In this document: positions 13,234 through 21,900 of the stretch, one piece after another | Position numbering within the stretch: the stretch's first letter is position 1 | Layout: each line of letters begins with the position of its first letter | Source of the DNA: a virus | Length of the DNA: 29,508 nt | Strand: one strand, 5' to 3' | Virus record (IMG/VR): IMGVR_UViG_3300035698_007354 | Span: 1-29,508 of that record | Made by a program: the position numbers and the translations under genes | Notes under the pieces: generated by a model | The model's database searches: none | What the model saw: only the letters and a program-made list of their open reading frames with translations | Told to the model about the DNA's origin: nothing

Positions 13234-13484
13234 AAAGTATACAGATACCGAGCCAGTGTTTCAATTGTAAAAATTATATGGGGGCTGGTTTGTGTTTTGG
13301 GTTTGATGAAAAAGATGGTGAAATACCATCGGTAATTTTTACAAATGAGTTTGTACATACAAAACATTTTCCAAAGGATGGTGGTGTTTTGTTTGACCCT
13401 ATTGATAAGGATATTTTGGGGATGGGTGAAATGTCATTAAAAAATAAAAGTCCGTTTAGGTTATCTGATAAGGATACTAAATGA
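13230..13484 (+). CDS. Small Cys-motif protein coupled to metallopeptidase (84 aa)
   Basis: The TTG at 13230 overlaps the metallopeptidase TGA (TTGA) and has AGAGG upstream, so translation is coupled. The protein has QCFNCKNY and a third Cys (GLCFGF) near the N-terminus, then IPSVIFTNEFVHTKHFP and GGVLFDPID. I recall a widespread family of small phage proteins near MuF/head genes with the pattern CxNCxxYxG, IPxxIxxGxxxHxxPxxxDxGxxFxP, of unknown function. The location invites the idea of an immunity or regulatory partner for the protease, or a minor head component; neither is proven. Confidence 0.7.
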   Translation: MKSIQIPSQCFNCKNYMGAGLCFGFDEKDGEIPSVIFTNEFVHTKHFPKDGGVLFDPIDKDILGMGEMSLKNKSPFRLSDKDTK

Positions 13485-14491
13485 TAATTAAATCCGATAT
13501 ATCTTTTGATTTTGACCCAGAAGGTGGGCATGCTAATTACCGGGCATATCGTGCCAAGCTGAATATTGAGGCCGCTGGTGCTCTGGAGACAGCAGCGGTT
13601 ACGGAAAACCCAGAAAAGATTTCAGAATTACGAGAACAGTTGCGAAACAACATATATGATAAGATCTATGGGTGTACTGAAAGTGTGTTAGTCAAGGCAT
13701 GCTCTCTTCTGAAGCTGTACGAACAATCTGATATGAAGGTCAGCGCAATATCTTTAGTCATTGAAGAAATTGAAACGATCTTAAAAGAGATGGGGGTAGT
13801 TTCAAAGTTTAAGTCAGGACTTCCTTTATTCATGGGAAGTAGTGATGGACTTGTGACCCAGCAACGTGGCGTTGTCTTTTCCAATAGTGGTGGTCAGGAG
13901 ATGCAGCTTGTTGGTCCGGTATCAGGTGTGGCAAGTGGCTCTGAAATCCAAACGCAACCAGTTGGGTACGATGCAATGACTAGGGTGCAGGCAATGATGG
14001 AGTATGAGCACCATGAAATACATGGTGGAAATCATTTTTATGTATCCAACTTCGATGATGATGTGGGAGATGAGGAACAATTGTTATTTGGTATGATTAC
14101 CCCAGCAGGGCTAAAAGAGATCCATATGTCTTTTGAGGTAGAAGGGTCAACGGAAACTCAATTTTTTGCTCGTGAAGGGGTTACGATTAATCCAGCATCG
14201 TTGGGGACAGCGGTAGTTCCTATTAACAATAATAGGAACAGTTTAAATCTGTCCGTTACTTCTGTATATGTGCAACCGTCTGTCTCTAACTCAGGAACAC
14301 AGATACTAGCGCAATCCAAGGGGAAGCAAGCAACAAACCCAACAAAAGCCAGTGCATTAGGTTCTGTTAGAAGAGACAGGGAGATTATATTAAAAGCGGA
14401 TACTCAGTACTTGTTTATCATCCAGTCTAAGGGTGCTGCTAATAATGTAAACTACAACCCACAATGGTATGAACACACAGATAAATCATAA
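13481..14491 (+). CDS. Capsid-associated structural protein (336 aa)
   Basis: The N-terminal 110 residues are helical (starting MIIKSDISFDFDPEGGHANY) and of unclear kinship. From about residue 165 the protein looks like a phage structural family that I recall from head modules: YEHHEIHGGNHFYVSNFD, then a jelly-roll-like strand-rich region with FAREGVTINPASLGTAV and NNNRNSL, ending NVNYNPQWYEH. Together with its place between the portal and protease genes, a decoration or head-fibre role is likely. The start overlaps the previous stop as ATGA. A perfect 10-bp hairpin is encoded within it (14216-14239). Confidence 0.65.
   Translation: MIIKSDISFDFDPEGGHANYRAYRAKLNIEAAGALETAAVTENPEKISELREQLRNNIYDKIYGCTESVLVKACSLLKLYEQSDMKVSAISLVIEEIETILKEMGVVSKFKSGLPLFMGSSDGLVTQQRGVVFSNSGGQEMQLVGPVSGVASGSEIQTQPVGYDAMTRVQAMMEYEHHEIHGGNHFYVSNFDDDVGDEEQLLFGMITPAGLKEIHMSFEVEGSTETQFFAREGVTINPASLGTAVVPINNNRNSLNLSVTSVYVQPSVSNSGTQILAQSKGKQATNPTKASALGSVRRDREIILKADTQYLFIIQSKGAANNVNYNPQWYEHTDKS
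14216..14239. repeat. 10-bp perfect hairpin inside CDS
   Basis: GTTCCTATTA (14216-14225) and TAATAGGAAC (14230-14239) surround the loop ACAA. It is within the coding region for PINNNRNS of the capsid-associated protein and might affect mRNA stability or elongation. Confidence 0.5.
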
Positions 14492-14501
14492 AGGATGAAT
14501 C

Positions 14502-15593
14502 ATGGCAGAAATGAAAGCAGTTGAGATTTTTGGTGTTGGGACTTGGAACGGGCAGAAGTTTGTCCAAGAAGATCTAACTGAAATTGTCAACAATACAAAT
14601 ACGCTGATGGCACAAGGGAAACACAAGCCACCCATCAAGTTGGGTCATTCAGATAAACAGATTTTAGGCCAAAATGACGGACAACCGGCATTGGGCTGGC
14701 CTAACAATTTTGTTGTGATTGGTGCTAAGATCACAGCAGACTTTGGTGATATGCCTGATATACTGTACAAGGCAATTGAAAAGAGATTATTCACACAAAT
14801 ATCAATTGAGATGGACCATATCAAGAATTTTGGTTGGTTCATTACAGCTGTCTCCGTGCTGGGGGCAGATCTACCGGCTGTGAAATCCTTAGAGGATTTG
14901 CAGACGTTTTTGGCTGATGCAGAAGTCTCTTCCAAGATAAACACCGCATCGGTTTTGCAATTTTCAGAACCACATTTCCTTAAACCATCACAAATTGGAG
15001 GAGAAAAAACGATGAGTGATACAAAGTATACTGATGCAGCGGGTGACGCTTTAGCAGCAGAAAATAAACGTCTTAAGGATGACGCAGAAGCGGCAAAAAC
15101 TGCTTTGGCGGATTCAAAAGATAAAGACGTGAAGTTGACTGATGCTGAGAAAGAGCTGGCGCAGTACAAAACAAAGGAAACAGAGAGATCTTTCACTGAG
15201 AAAAAGGAAGCGATTCTCAAGCAGTATAATGAGGATGCTAAGGCCGGGAAACTTGCCCCTGCAATCGTTGATAAGGTCACTGCCTACATTGATGGTCAAA
15301 AGGCCACATTCAGTGAAGGTACCGAACTGTTTCTGAGTCCTGAACTGGCCCAAGAGGTTGGTAAAGCTTACGCAGAAAAGCTTGATAAAAGTGAATCTGC
15401 AAGTGATGGTGGCAGGGAGTTGGATCAAGGGGAAACTCCTGATATGGCCCTGTCTCGTGAAATCGCTGTTGTTATGGCTGGTAATTCCGGCCTATCCTAT
15501 ATGGATGCAGATGCGATTGTCATGACCACCAAACCGAAAGTCTACGCAGACTACCAGGAATGGAGCAACAAAGTCGCAATGGGAGGTAACTAA
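14502..15593 (+). CDS. Prohead protease with C-terminal scaffold (Mu I-like)
   Basis: A 363-residue protein. Residues 1 to about 155 match Mu gpI-type phage proteases: WNGQKFVQEDLTEIVNNTN near the start, then HKPPIKLGHSDKQIL, where the His is the likely catalytic one, PALGWPNNF, and LFTQISIEM, which includes the conserved Ser region. The rest is a long charged helix (AGDALAAENKRLKDDAEAAK onward), typical of scaffold. The scaffold part also has its own in-frame start at 15012. Protease and scaffold act inside the prohead and are removed during maturation. SD AAAGGAT precedes the ATG at 14502. Confidence 0.88.
   Translation: MAEMKAVEIFGVGTWNGQKFVQEDLTEIVNNTNTLMAQGKHKPPIKLGHSDKQILGQNDGQPALGWPNNFVVIGAKITADFGDMPDILYKAIEKRLFTQISIEMDHIKNFGWFITAVSVLGADLPAVKSLEDLQTFLADAEVSSKINTASVLQFSEPHFLKPSQIGGEKTMSDTKYTDAAGDALAAENKRLKDDAEAAKTALADSKDKDVKLTDAEKELAQYKTKETERSFTEKKEAILKQYNEDAKAGKLAPAIVDKVTAYIDGQKATFSEGTELFLSPELAQEVGKAYAEKLDKSESASDGGRELDQGETPDMALSREIAVVMAGNSGLSYMDADAIVMTTKPKVYADYQEWSNKVAMGGN
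15012..15593 (+). CDS. Scaffold protein from internal in-frame start
   Basis: Within the protease gene a textbook SD, GGAGGAG (14997-15003), sits 8 nt before an in-frame ATG at 15012. The predicted 193-aa product starts MSDTKYTDAAGDALAAENKR and is the coiled-coil scaffold alone. This nested arrangement is known for lambda C/Nu3 and Mu I/Z. It would supply many scaffold copies per protease-bearing copy and share the same C-terminus, which likely binds capsid protein. Confidence 0.8.
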   Translation: MSDTKYTDAAGDALAAENKRLKDDAEAAKTALADSKDKDVKLTDAEKELAQYKTKETERSFTEKKEAILKQYNEDAKAGKLAPAIVDKVTAYIDGQKATFSEGTELFLSPELAQEVGKAYAEKLDKSESASDGGRELDQGETPDMALSREIAVVMAGNSGLSYMDADAIVMTTKPKVYADYQEWSNKVAMGGN

Positions 15594-16339
15594 TGTCTAT
15601 TCAGAATAACTACATCCCCTGGGCATTTGGAGCAGGTGAGGCGTTGAATGACGCTAAAAAGGGAACCGGTCATATTTACAAAGCAGTTTCTCAGGGGCAG
15701 GGAAAAATTGCCAATGATGGGAATACAGCTACCGGTATCTTGCAACAAGTGGCACCCAACTCTGGACATGTGACTCAGGGTTATATGGGTATCATGAAGT
15801 TCACCGCTGGTGCAGCCGTTAACTCAGCTGACCAGGAATTGACTGTAACAACCTCCGGGTACATGAAGCTTGCTGATGATGGTGACCGTGTCGTAGGTCG
15901 CACACTCGCAAGTGTTGGATCTGGTGCAGTTGGGTATGGTGTGTTTGATTTTTCCGCCCCTCGTTTGTTTGATAACAACGACGAAGTTTTTGACCTTGTG
16001 GGAACTACCGCACTGGTTGAGAATTACGCTGTTGATTTTTCAACAGGGGCAGAAGCGGACACAAGTAATGTGGCTGGTGGTATTGTCGTTAAGGCAGCTT
16101 CCTCAGGTGATACTGGTAAAGTAAAAGTTATGGGTAAAATGACTTTTATGGCTGGTGCCGGGGTAACTGCTGACACTTCATTGAAAGTCACAACAAATGG
16201 TTATATGCTTGATGCTGGTTCCGGTTACACGATTGTTGGTCGTGCCGTTGCTGCTGTAAGCTCTGGCCAGTCGGGGATTGGTAATTTCAATTTCGCCACT
16301 CCTCATTTCGCAACTAACTGCCTTGATGTCGGTATTTAA
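15593..16339 (+). CDS. Capsid cement/decoration protein with internal duplication
   Basis: The 248-residue protein is built of two similar Gly/Ala/Val-rich beta domains. GYMGIMKFTAGAAVNSADQE then LTVTTSGYM, VVGRTLASV and VFDFSAPRLF in the first correspond to VMGKMTFMAGAGVTADTSLK then VTTNGYM, IVGRAVAAV and NFNFATPHFA in the second. Each resembles the small cement proteins (DUF2190 type) usually found as a single domain. It sits between scaffold and major capsid genes, the usual place. Translation is from TAATG overlapping the protease stop with GGGAGG upstream. Confidence 0.8.
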   Translation: MSIQNNYIPWAFGAGEALNDAKKGTGHIYKAVSQGQGKIANDGNTATGILQQVAPNSGHVTQGYMGIMKFTAGAAVNSADQELTVTTSGYMKLADDGDRVVGRTLASVGSGAVGYGVFDFSAPRLFDNNDEVFDLVGTTALVENYAVDFSTGAEADTSNVAGGIVVKAASSGDTGKVKVMGKMTFMAGAGVTADTSLKVTTNGYMLDAGSGYTIVGRAVAAVSSGQSGIGNFNFATPHFATNCLDVGI

Positions 16340-16358
16340 TTCATAACAGGAGAATAAA

Positions 16359-17321
16359 ATGGGAGTTCCACAAGGTCAAGTTATTCATGTTGACCGCCAT
16401 TTGACCAACCTGGCTATGAACTACCGGCCAGAGGGTTTTATTGCGGATCAAATTTTTCCACTCGTTCGAGTGCCTAAACAATCGGATATGATCAAAACGT
16501 ACCTGAAGAATGATCTGTATACGATTGAGAATGACATTCGTGCACCGGGTGCTGAGGCAAATCAGATCAATTTTGAAGTCGGATCTGATAATTATTACTG
16601 CCGAAACTATGCACTCAAAGTACCAACCACGATTGAAGATCGTGTGAACGCTGATCCAATGTTTGTAAGAGACACTGAGCAAGGTCGTGTTCTGTTCATC
16701 CAAGATAAATTGCATCTTGGATGGGAAAATAGAACTTCATCCCAGCTTACGGCCTCTGCAAACGTCTCAACCGTTTTTACGGTGGGGTCTGCCTGGAATG
16801 ACTACACAAACTCCAGACCTTTGGAAGATGTGTGGACAGCCATGGATGAGCAAACTGATAGCACAGCTTATCGGCCCAACCATCATGCAGCTGGTGAGCA
16901 AGCTTGGAGAAGTTTTTCAAGAAACTCACAGGTGATTGATAAAGTAAATGGGACAGGTGTTTCTGGTGGTGGAAAAAACGCCACTAAGGAACAGGCCGCT
17001 CAATTGCTTGAGGCTGAAAAAGTTGTTGTTGGTGCTGCTTTTAAATCTACCGCTGAAGAAGGTCTGGACGCTGCACTTGTGCAGTTCTGGGCTGACAAGT
17101 GGTTGATGTACTATGCGCCCTTACGACCATCAATTGAAGTACCCTCGTTTGGGTACACCTTCAGATGGGCGGCTAAAGGGATTGCAAACATGACAGTTGA
17201 ACGTCATGCTTACAGCTCAACCAAAAAGTCAGATGAGATTGAAACCGGCTACTATCAGGATGAAAAAATCACTGACTCAACTCTGGGAACACTGATTGAC
17301 GGTGTCAATAGTTCTCAGTAA
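16359..17321 (+). CDS. Major capsid protein (HK97-fold, Mu/E-like)
   Basis: A 320-residue protein placed directly after protease-scaffold and cement genes. It begins MGVPQGQVIHVDRHLTNLAM and includes FIADQIFPLVRVPKQSD, a pattern common in major capsid proteins of the E/gpT-like group, and later ALKVPTTIEDRVNAD and a C-terminal IEVPSFGYTFRW block. The SD ACAGGAGAA precedes the ATG. The strong RBS and the hairpin after the gene fit high expression. No sign of an N-terminal delta domain, consistent with the separate scaffold. Confidence 0.85.
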   Translation: MGVPQGQVIHVDRHLTNLAMNYRPEGFIADQIFPLVRVPKQSDMIKTYLKNDLYTIENDIRAPGAEANQINFEVGSDNYYCRNYALKVPTTIEDRVNADPMFVRDTEQGRVLFIQDKLHLGWENRTSSQLTASANVSTVFTVGSAWNDYTNSRPLEDVWTAMDEQTDSTAYRPNHHAAGEQAWRSFSRNSQVIDKVNGTGVSGGGKNATKEQAAQLLEAEKVVVGAAFKSTAEEGLDAALVQFWADKWLMYYAPLRPSIEVPSFGYTFRWAAKGIANMTVERHAYSSTKKSDEIETGYYQDEKITDSTLGTLIDGVNSSQ

Positions 17322-17352
17322 TCTGAAATAAGAGATGGGTCTTAGATCCTTT

Positions 17353-17380
17353 GGAACCTGCAAACGCAGGTTCCTCTCTT
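17353..17380 (+). terminator. Hairpin after major capsid gene
   Basis: GGAACCTGC (17353-17361) and GCAGGTTCC (17366-17374) form a perfect 9-bp stem with an AAAC loop, followed by TCTCTTT. It lies 32 bp after the capsid stop. It resembles an intrinsic terminator with an imperfect T-run, so it may partly terminate or act as an mRNA 3' stabiliser that sets capsid expression above the downstream genes. Confidence 0.6.
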
Positions 17381-17398
17381 TATGAAAGGAGAAAGCAA

Positions 17399-17695
17399 AT
17401 GTCATTGACAGGCGTACCAAACAAATTCCCAGATGAGATTGAAACAGTAGTCGGGAAAGAAGTGGCTAGAATAAAGGCCCTGGAAGAAGAGAATGCAGCG
17501 CTCAAGATTGCTGCCATGGAGGATGGTGTTGGCTCAAATGAAATGAGTTTTCAAGGTTATTTTGATATGACCAGAAAAGACTTGCTTGCAGCTGCCCAGG
17601 AGATTGACCCAGAGGTAAAGAGTAATGCACCAACTGTGAACCTTTTGAAACTTTTGCATGAGAGTCACTTCAGTTCCAAAGAAGATGACGAATAA
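17399..17695 (+). CDS. Small acidic protein after capsid (98 aa), possible head protein
   Basis: The ATG at 17399 has AAAGGAG upstream; a longer frame from a TTG at 17351 would run through the hairpin and is rejected. The protein begins MSLTGVPNKFPDEIETVVGK and has a coiled-coil stretch (VARIKALEEENAALKIAAME), then a helical C-terminus ending in acidic SSKEDDE. Position and size suggest a head-completion or Rho-like N-terminal connector protein. No firm family. Confidence 0.65.
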   Translation: MSLTGVPNKFPDEIETVVGKEVARIKALEEENAALKIAAMEDGVGSNEMSFQGYFDMTRKDLLAAAQEIDPEVKSNAPTVNLLKLLHESHFSSKEDDE

Positions 17696-17709
17696 CATTT
17701 GAGGTAATT

Positions 17710-18750
17710 ATGAAGATACACATTTATACTAATAACGTTGCCGGTGGTTGGATGCCTGATGATATAGATCAGTTTTTAGGCGGCGGGGAAGAGGTAGTTG
17801 TGCTATTGGCAGAAGCGTTTGTCAGGGCTGGATATGCGGTAAACGTTTACCATAATACGCCAGAACCAGAGCTACTTTTTTCAGATTCTACAATTTTAGC
17901 AGTGGTCAAACCATCATATCCTGATACCCACCAGCGAAATGGGGTATTGTACCTACCGAGGGAAAAAGCCAACTTTGGTAAAGATCCTGAAAATGAAATC
18001 CTGATCACATGGAAAGACTCTACACCAATTGTACAAGGGGCCAGTGTCTTTCGTAATATCCACTTTTCCTCTGATGTCGAGGGTGCTTGGCCTATGAGCA
18101 GCTTGAATCACTTCGTCAACATGTCTAATTACCAACAGGCCAGAAACGTATTTGTCCCAGGAGATAAATCAGTCGTTTGCCCGTTGGGTGTTGACTTGGA
18201 ATCACTGGACAGTAACCGTGTTGATAAAATTCCAAACACAATGCTTTATTGTTCTAGTCCAGACAGGGGGTTAGTAAAACTGGTACAGGACTGGAAAGAG
18301 ATAAAAAAGTTTCATCCTGATTTACTGCTTAAAGTAGCTTACGGGTTCAAGAATTATGAAGCCAATGAGCGAAACGACCCAAGAGCAGGCCAGTGGAGAC
18401 TCAACCTTATCGATATGATGGATAAGGAAGATGGTATTGAATATCTTGGGCAGCTTACCAAAGATCAAATTGAGAAAGAGTATTGGAAAGCAGAATATTG
18501 GTGCCTGCCACTACAACGTCCTGATTCAGAACTGTTCTGCTTGAACGCTATCAAAGCTCGTTATTGTGAGTGTATCCCAGTAATTAATAAGGTTGGGGCA
18601 CTGAAGAACACAGTTGGTTCCTTTATCAACTATGTTGATTTCCTTACCGGCACTGGGTTACTAATAGTTGAAGAAGCCCAACACCACCCAGTAACTTGGG
18701 ATAAGGTTGTGGCTGATTACTGGTTGCCTTTATTCCGGGGGCCGGGCTAA
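17710..18750 (+). CDS. Glycosyltransferase, GT-B (GT4-like)
   Basis: The 346-residue protein has an N-terminal Rossmann-like half starting MKIHIYTNNVAGGWMPDDID with GGGEEVVVLLAEAFVRAGY, and a C-terminal half with TMLYCSSPDRGLVKLVQDW, the usual second-domain strand of GT4 enzymes. The DxPLQRPDSELFCLNAIKAR region is the sugar-nucleotide binding end (the E-x7-E position appears as SELFCLNAIKA). It likely transfers a sugar from a nucleotide donor. SD GAGGT at 17700. Placement straight behind capsid genes suggests virion glycosylation, though a host or lipid target is not excluded. Confidence 0.8.
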   Translation: MKIHIYTNNVAGGWMPDDIDQFLGGGEEVVVLLAEAFVRAGYAVNVYHNTPEPELLFSDSTILAVVKPSYPDTHQRNGVLYLPREKANFGKDPENEILITWKDSTPIVQGASVFRNIHFSSDVEGAWPMSSLNHFVNMSNYQQARNVFVPGDKSVVCPLGVDLESLDSNRVDKIPNTMLYCSSPDRGLVKLVQDWKEIKKFHPDLLLKVAYGFKNYEANERNDPRAGQWRLNLIDMMDKEDGIEYLGQLTKDQIEKEYWKAEYWCLPLQRPDSELFCLNAIKARYCECIPVINKVGALKNTVGSFINYVDFLTGTGLLIVEEAQHHPVTWDKVVADYWLPLFRGPG

Positions 18751-18908
18751 TGGGAAACACTTATGAAGTGTCGGTGTGGGAAAACCATTCTGATGGCATG
18801 TATGGATATCGAACAAAGTATGATGGAGAATCATTTTTGAAAGCTATTTATATGATGATAAAACTGAAACGTGCCGGTATTGGGTGCGTAAAATTTGAGT
18901 GGAGATAA
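18750..18908 (+). CDS. Small protein between glycosyltransferases (52 aa)
   Basis: The start overlaps the upstream stop (TAATG). The product begins MGNTYEVSVWENHSDGMYGY and ends GIGCVKFEWR. The pattern of an N-terminal strand, a YRTKYDGESFLKAIYMMIKL helix and a C-terminal strand is common in small phage ORFs. It is too short to be an enzyme. It lies between two glycosyltransferase genes and is followed within 3 bp by the next one, so it is in the same unit. Confidence 0.6.
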   Translation: MGNTYEVSVWENHSDGMYGYRTKYDGESFLKAIYMMIKLKRAGIGCVKFEWR

Positions 18909-18911
18909 AGT

Positions 18912-21900
18912 ATGAAAATTTTGATGTATGTAGCAGGGATGCCCTTTGACGGACACACATTACAAGAAATCCGGGATAAGAAAACCGGGCAGATTATAAA
19001 GACTTCGCAAGGGCTTGGCGGTTCCGAGACAATGGGTTATTACGTTGCCCGCGAACTGGCTAAGAGAGGGCATACGGTCTTTTGTTTTTGTAGAACTCCA
19101 GATGGGCAGTCAAAGTCAATCGATGGCGTTCAATACCTTCCCATCGGACATGTAACGCAACAGTTTCCGTTTGGTGAGAACTTTGAGAAGTACGCCTTGT
19201 CAGTACCACATGACTTGCTCTTGGGGCAGAGGCTACCAGCATTGTTCAGTAAGAACTATAATTCAAAGCTGAACTACTGGTGGACCCATGATCTTGCTTT
19301 ATTCCGTTACACACAACTTATTAACGCCCAGATATGGAATATTGACCGGGCGTTGGGTGTATCCCAATGGCACGCAAACCAAATTGAAGAGGTCTATGGT
19401 CTGGAAAAAGGCAGGGTCAACGTTTTGCCGAATGCAGTTGATGCATCTCTGTACGCTATTGAAAGGAATATTTCTCCAGATGAAAAAGGGGTCTTGCTTA
19501 AGATACAGCAGGCAGAGAGAAAAATAGCGTCAAAGAATATGGTGTACTCCAGCAGACCTGAGAGGGGCCTGGACATTCTGGTTAATCCTGGTGGTATTAT
19601 GGAACAGCTGCATAAAACACACCCTGGGATTACGCTGACAGTATGTGGGTACGATCATACAGTTGAGGAAATGAGGCCACTTTACCATGCACTATGGAAC
19701 AGGTGCCAACAGCTACCAAATGTACATCTTGCTGGACCACTATCAAAACAGGACTTGGCCACTCTTCAAACAAACAGTTGGTTGCATATTTACCCCAGCG
19801 AATTTGAAGAGACAAGCTGCATCACTGCGATGGAAGAAAGTTTCGCGGGTACTCCAATGCTTGCATGTAAGATTGGCGCACTACCTGAAACTCTGAAAGA
19901 TGGTGGTGTTTATTGGTGTGAAGAGAAGTCTCATGAAGCTATGATTCCTTCGTTCTTAACTTCGATTAAGTACCTTGCAACAAATGAGGGTAAGTGGAAA
20001 CAGCTGCATAAAAAGGCCCTGAAGAAGTCAGAACTTTTTACCATTGAGAACACTGTAGATGTTTTGGAGACCATGGTTGATGAGGACTTTACCAGGAAAA
20101 CAGAAGACAAACAACGTCTTTACAATCATCTGGTTTATTACTCTGATGCGAACGCAGCTAAGGTACTGGCAGAGCAGGAAGGTTTGGAGGTCGAAGACCT
20201 TAGCACTGAGTTCCCCACCTTCGAGAAAGAAGAAAAAGACACCGTTGGTTTCTATGACTCACAAGCTGATTACCATGTAAAGATTGAAAATAAGCACAAT
20301 CTTGGTAACCATGAAGTTCTTTTAAGTTTCCCAAGGATGAGACCAATAGTTGAGCTTTTGAAACGACTACCTACTGGCTCAAGGGTGTTGGATTATGGGT
20401 GTTGTGTAGGTCAGAATACTTTTGCATTAGCCCACACTTTACCGGACCTACAGTTTGATGGGTGTGATATTTCAGAAAATCAAATAAAGATAGGTAGGGG
20501 GTATGCGGAAGAAAACAAAGTACAAAATGTACGGCTTTTTCCATGCCAAAATCCTGGTGATTTGAGTTCTGAGGTAGATATTTATGATGCTGTTATTTGC
20601 TGTGAAGTTCTGGAACATGTCAACGACTACCACGGGTTTCTTACTGACCTGGAGAAGCTTTGTAAGATCGGTGGGCAGATGATTCTTTCAACACCTTTCG
20701 GGCCACATGATCGTACAGTTGAGAACAAAACCACGCCCATTGAGCATGTTCATCATTTTGAAGAGCAGGATATTCTTGATATTCTACCAACCAATGATCA
20801 GGAGAAGCACAACATTATCTATTCAAGAGATCCTGATAATAAATGGGGGGAGAAGTTGGGCAACCTGATCTGGAATTGGACAGTTGAAGAGTACGGAAAG
20901 ATTGGTAAGGTTGACTACTCCCGCAAATTTAAGTTCCAGAAACTCAGACAGTCAGTCTCTGTGTGCATGATTGTCGGCCCTGATGGTGACACGTTAGCCA
21001 AAGCGATCAAATCAGTTTTGACCTTTGCCGATGAACTGGTTATTGGTGTTGATGTTTCTGCATGGGAAGGCAAGGGAATGTGTAATGCTGAGAATATTGG
21101 TATAGCTTTTGGTGCTAAGACTTTCCGACTACCAGATAGCCCAAGAAATATAGGGTTTGATTACTGTCGTAATATGACCTTGGGGCTTGCTACAAAGGAC
21201 TGGATTGTCTGGATTGATGATGACGAAACTTTTCAATGGCCTGAGAATCTGCCGAAGTTCCTCAGGGACAACGAGTTTGATTCATACGCCATCCATCAGC
21301 ACCATTATACCGTTGAACCTCCTGGAGTGATGAAGACAGACCTACCATGTAGGGTGTTTAGAAACGGTAAAGGGATCATGTTTCACGGATTGGTCCATGA
21401 GCACCCGGAAACGTCTTTAAATGCTGGTGCTGGTAAGACATTCTTACTACTCCAGAATGAGGTTTGTATTGCTCATAACGGATACGATAATGAAGAGATC
21501 CGAAGGAACAGGTTTATGCGCAACTGGCCTTTGATGCAGAGAGACCGTAAAGAAAACCCAGACAGAATGCTTGGTAAATACCTGTGGATTAGGGATTTGG
21601 TACACATCAACCGGTTTGAGTTAGAGGCAAACGGGATGCAGGTCACGGATGAGATGGTCGCAAGGTCTAAAGAGGCTATTGTATCTTTTAGAAAGCTGTT
21701 GACTGATGATAAAACCGGTCGCCATGTAAGAGATTCTCTCGCCTATGTTTCTGAGTGTGTAAACATGGTCACGAACGGTGGTGGTTTCAACTTCAGGTTC
21801 TGTATTGATGTTATAACAAAAGGTGTTGGTGATGATTTTAACCAACAACCTACATTGATTCAGGGTGTTATGGAGAGTAAAGAAGACATTAATTTATTAA

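Noticed and set aside
17351-17398. N-terminal extension of the 17399 gene from a TTG
   Set aside because: It would translate through the 9-bp hairpin and lacks an SD, while ATG 17399 has AAAGGAG.
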